DNA from: Desulfobacterales bacterium
GTDB lineage: Bacteria > Desulfobacterota > Desulfobacteria > Desulfobacterales > RPRI01
Assembly: GCA_020052975.1 (NCBI GenBank)
Contig: JAGVOC010000426.1
Coordinates: 1-7,236 of the forward strand
DNA: 7,236 nucleotides
Direction: 5' to 3'
A program made the translations under genes and the position numbers. Numbering within the stretch: position 1 is the first letter of the stretch; each line of letters begins with the position of its first letter. Of the stretch, positions 6,213-7,236 are shown in pieces. The notes below the pieces were generated by a model that was not told the DNA's origin, did no database searches, and saw only the letters and a program-made list of their open reading frames with translations.

Positions 6213-6674
6213 ATGAAAAGGACAGAAACCAAAAAGGTGGAGAAGGAAATACTGTCCAGCGAACCTGTTTATACAATCGGAATTGCCTCAAAGAAACTGG
6301 ATATTTCAGTTCATTCTCTTCGCCAGTATGAGAAGGAAGGATTGATTATCCCCTTTAAGACATCTACAGGAAGACGGATTTATTCCGATTTAGAGTTGGA
6401 AAAAATTCGTTGTATTAAAGAAATGACACAGGTTGAAGGGCTCAACTTTGAGGGAATGCGACGTATAATGGCGCTTATTCCTTGCCATAAGATAAGAGGT
6501 TGTTCAATAAAAGTAAAAAAATCATGCAAGGCTTTTATAGATAAAACACTACCCTGCTGGGTCATAAGAGAAAATTGTTCCTGTCAGCTGCCCTCTTGCA
6601 GGGATTGCCCTGTTTATAAGAGTTTTGCTCACTGTGATGATATAAAGCCGTTGATTTATGAAGCGGAAAGATGA
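6213..6674 (+). CDS. MerR-family transcriptional regulator with a cysteine-rich C-terminus
   Basis: This 153-residue protein has a MerR-type winged helix at about residues 18-72: VYTIGIASKKLDISVHSLRQYEKEGL, then TGRRIYSDLELEKIRCIKEM. The HTH is closest in feel to HspR/GlnR-like members. The C-terminal half holds nine of its ten cysteines (C67, C91, C97, C105, C115, C122, C124, C129, C132, C141), including CSC and CRDC, which suggests a metal, Fe-S or thiol-based sensor. ATG 6213 lies 8 bases after the rhodanese gene stop and has no good Shine-Dalgarno, so expression may depend on coupling. It is probably the local regulator of this sulfur operon (inferred from position). The stop TGA (6672-6674) lies inside the target duplication of element C. 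Confidence 0.88.
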   Translation: MKRTETKKVEKEILSSEPVYTIGIASKKLDISVHSLRQYEKEGLIIPFKTSTGRRIYSDLELEKIRCIKEMTQVEGLNFEGMRRIMALIPCHKIRGCSIKVKKSCKAFIDKTLPCWVIRENCSCQLPSCRDCPVYKSFAHCDDIKPLIYEAER

Positions 6675-6847
6675 TGGCTTCGTAAAAAGTCCATCTGTGG
6701 CGTTGCACTGCATCCTTCCCCGTGTCAAGCACGGGGCAGGCTTATTGCGGCGTAGCTCTAAGTACGCTTCACTCCTCAGGATTTGCGCGCCTTGCATCTG
6801 GAGCTTTTTACTTTGCCATCCCAATTTTGACTTTTTACGAGTTCGTC
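6675..6847. mobile_element. MITE-like non-coding element C directly after the MerR gene
   Basis: The element is flanked by the perfect 8-bp direct repeat AAAGATGA at 6667-6674 and 6848-6855. Its ends are inverted repeats: the left begins TGGCTTCGTAAAAAGTC, and the right, read on the other strand, GACGAACTCGTAAAAAGTC; CGTAAAAAGTC is shared exactly. Inside is a perfect hairpin CCCCGTG-tcaag-CACGGGG (6718-6736) and a second, imperfect inverted pair near the ends. It has the same kind of ends as element B but a mostly different interior. There is no coding content. The hairpin has no following T-run, so I do not call it a terminator. Confidence 0.75.
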
Positions 6848-6905
6848 AAAGATGAAAGTTTCCATTTTTGGTTCTTTCTCAAAGTGAGTGGGTAATATAA
6901 ACTTT

Positions 6906-6945
6906 CCCCTCCACCTTGATGGGGGAGGGCGAGGGTGGGGGTGAT
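6906..6945. repeat. G-rich hairpin repeat (REP-like)
   Basis: A C-rich arm (CCCTCC, 6907-6912) pairs with GGAGGG (6924-6929), with an inner CC/GG pair around TTGAT. A G-rich run follows (GAGGGTGGGGGTGA). This CCCTCACCC/GGGTGAGGG style of repeat is widely dispersed in Gram-negative genomes and often sits just upstream of DUF559 genes, as here. The stretch 6856-6951 holds nothing else that I recognise. Confidence 0.5.
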
Positions 6946-6951
6946 TTAAGG

Positions 6952-7236
6952 TTGAGCAAAGACATAACTCCGACAGCAAAAACCCTTAGAAAGAGACTGA
7001 CAGATACAGAACGTCTTTTATGGACATACTTGAGAGCAAAGCAGCTTGAAGGGTTCAAGTTTAGAAGACAAGAGCCAATTGGTAGATATATTGCGGATTT
7101 TGTTTGTTATGAGAAACGGATAGTCATAGAGGTTGATGGTGGACAGCACGGGCATATCGGTGCCACTCTGAAGCCGGTTTCCGATCCGGATCTGGTCAAG
7201 GTGATCACGGTAGACGGAAGCACCTTACCGAAAGGC
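6952..7236 (+). CDS. DUF559 endonuclease-like protein, N-terminal part (partial, anomalous end)
   Basis: The frame is open from TTG 6952 to the window end. Residues about 9-66 match the DUF559/Vsr-like nuclease fold: AKTLRKRLTDTERLLWTYLRAKQLEGFKFRRQ, then GRYIADFVCYEKRIVIEVDGGQH. The D in IADF, E in VIEVD and Q in GGQH fit the nuclease core. The start is uncertain: ATG 6919 is in frame, but it lies in the G-rich repeat and lacks a ribosome binding site, while TTG 6952 follows GGGGGTGA. After GGQH (from about 7150) the protein no longer resembles the family and base composition becomes GC-richer, so the gene may be chimeric or broken. Function of DUF559 proteins is generally unproven. Confidence 0.7.
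   Translation, partial: MSKDITPTAKTLRKRLTDTERLLWTYLRAKQLEGFKFRRQEPIGRYIADFVCYEKRIVIEVDGGQHGHIGATLKPVSDPDLVKVITVDGSTLPKG

Noticed and set aside
6718..6736. Hairpin after the MerR gene as operon terminator
   Set aside because: The stem is perfect, but no T-tract follows and it is an internal part of mobile element C; termination there is possible but not supported.
1..7236. CRISPR array, tRNA or rRNA genes
   Set aside because: No regularly spaced repeats and no cloverleaf or rRNA-like segments were seen.

Overview
The window looks like a piece of an anaerobic, sulfur-metabolising bacterium with AT-leaning DNA. A Desulfobacterota- or Nitrospirota-like host is my guess, based on gene content and on the style of the dispersed repeats; no taxonomic marker gene is present. 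Almost everything is on the + strand. From about 270 to 6674 there is one co-directional block that reads as a single transcription unit.

Layout: (1) 1-231, the 3' end of an ABC-2 type permease. (2) 232-494, an AT-rich regulatory region with two candidate sigma70 promoters, a small palindrome and a 130-bp MITE-like insertion. (3) 495-4422, a three-subunit respiratory molybdoenzyme of the polysulfide/thiosulfate reductase (Psr/Phs) type: a Tat-exported Mo catalytic subunit, a four-cluster ferredoxin subunit and an NrfD/PsrC membrane subunit. A second MITE-like insertion sits exactly between subunits B and C. (4) 4456-5584, two half-length YeeE/YedE (sulfur/thiosulfate transport) proteins. (5) 5581-6204, a membrane-anchored rhodanese-fold protein without the catalytic cysteine. 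(6) 6213-6674, a cysteine-rich MerR-type regulator, with a third MITE-like insertion directly after its stop codon. (7) 6856-7236, a G-rich hairpin repeat and the start of a DUF559-type endonuclease-like gene whose last visible part does not look like the family.

The main discovery is in the second YeeE half. Its conserved GGxCPGTS cysteine is encoded by an in-frame UGA (5309-5311). The frame stays open and family-like for another 90 codons. Directly after the UGA lies a perfect 6-bp hairpin with a GGUCU-containing loop at the spacing I remember for the E. coli fdhF SECIS element. I therefore read 4985-5584 as one selenoprotein gene (Sec at residue 109), not as two genes or a pseudogene.

Proposed working model (inference): the Psr/Phs-like complex reduces a sulfur oxyanion or polysulfide (or a selenium analogue) on the outer face of the membrane using quinol electrons. 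The paired YeeE halves move a small sulfur or selenium species across the membrane through a thiol/selenol relay. The rhodanese-fold protein may bind or position the substrate, and the Cys-rich MerR protein may sense the sulfur/redox state.

Three non-coding mobile elements, each with readable target duplications, have entered this one unit without breaking any reading frame.
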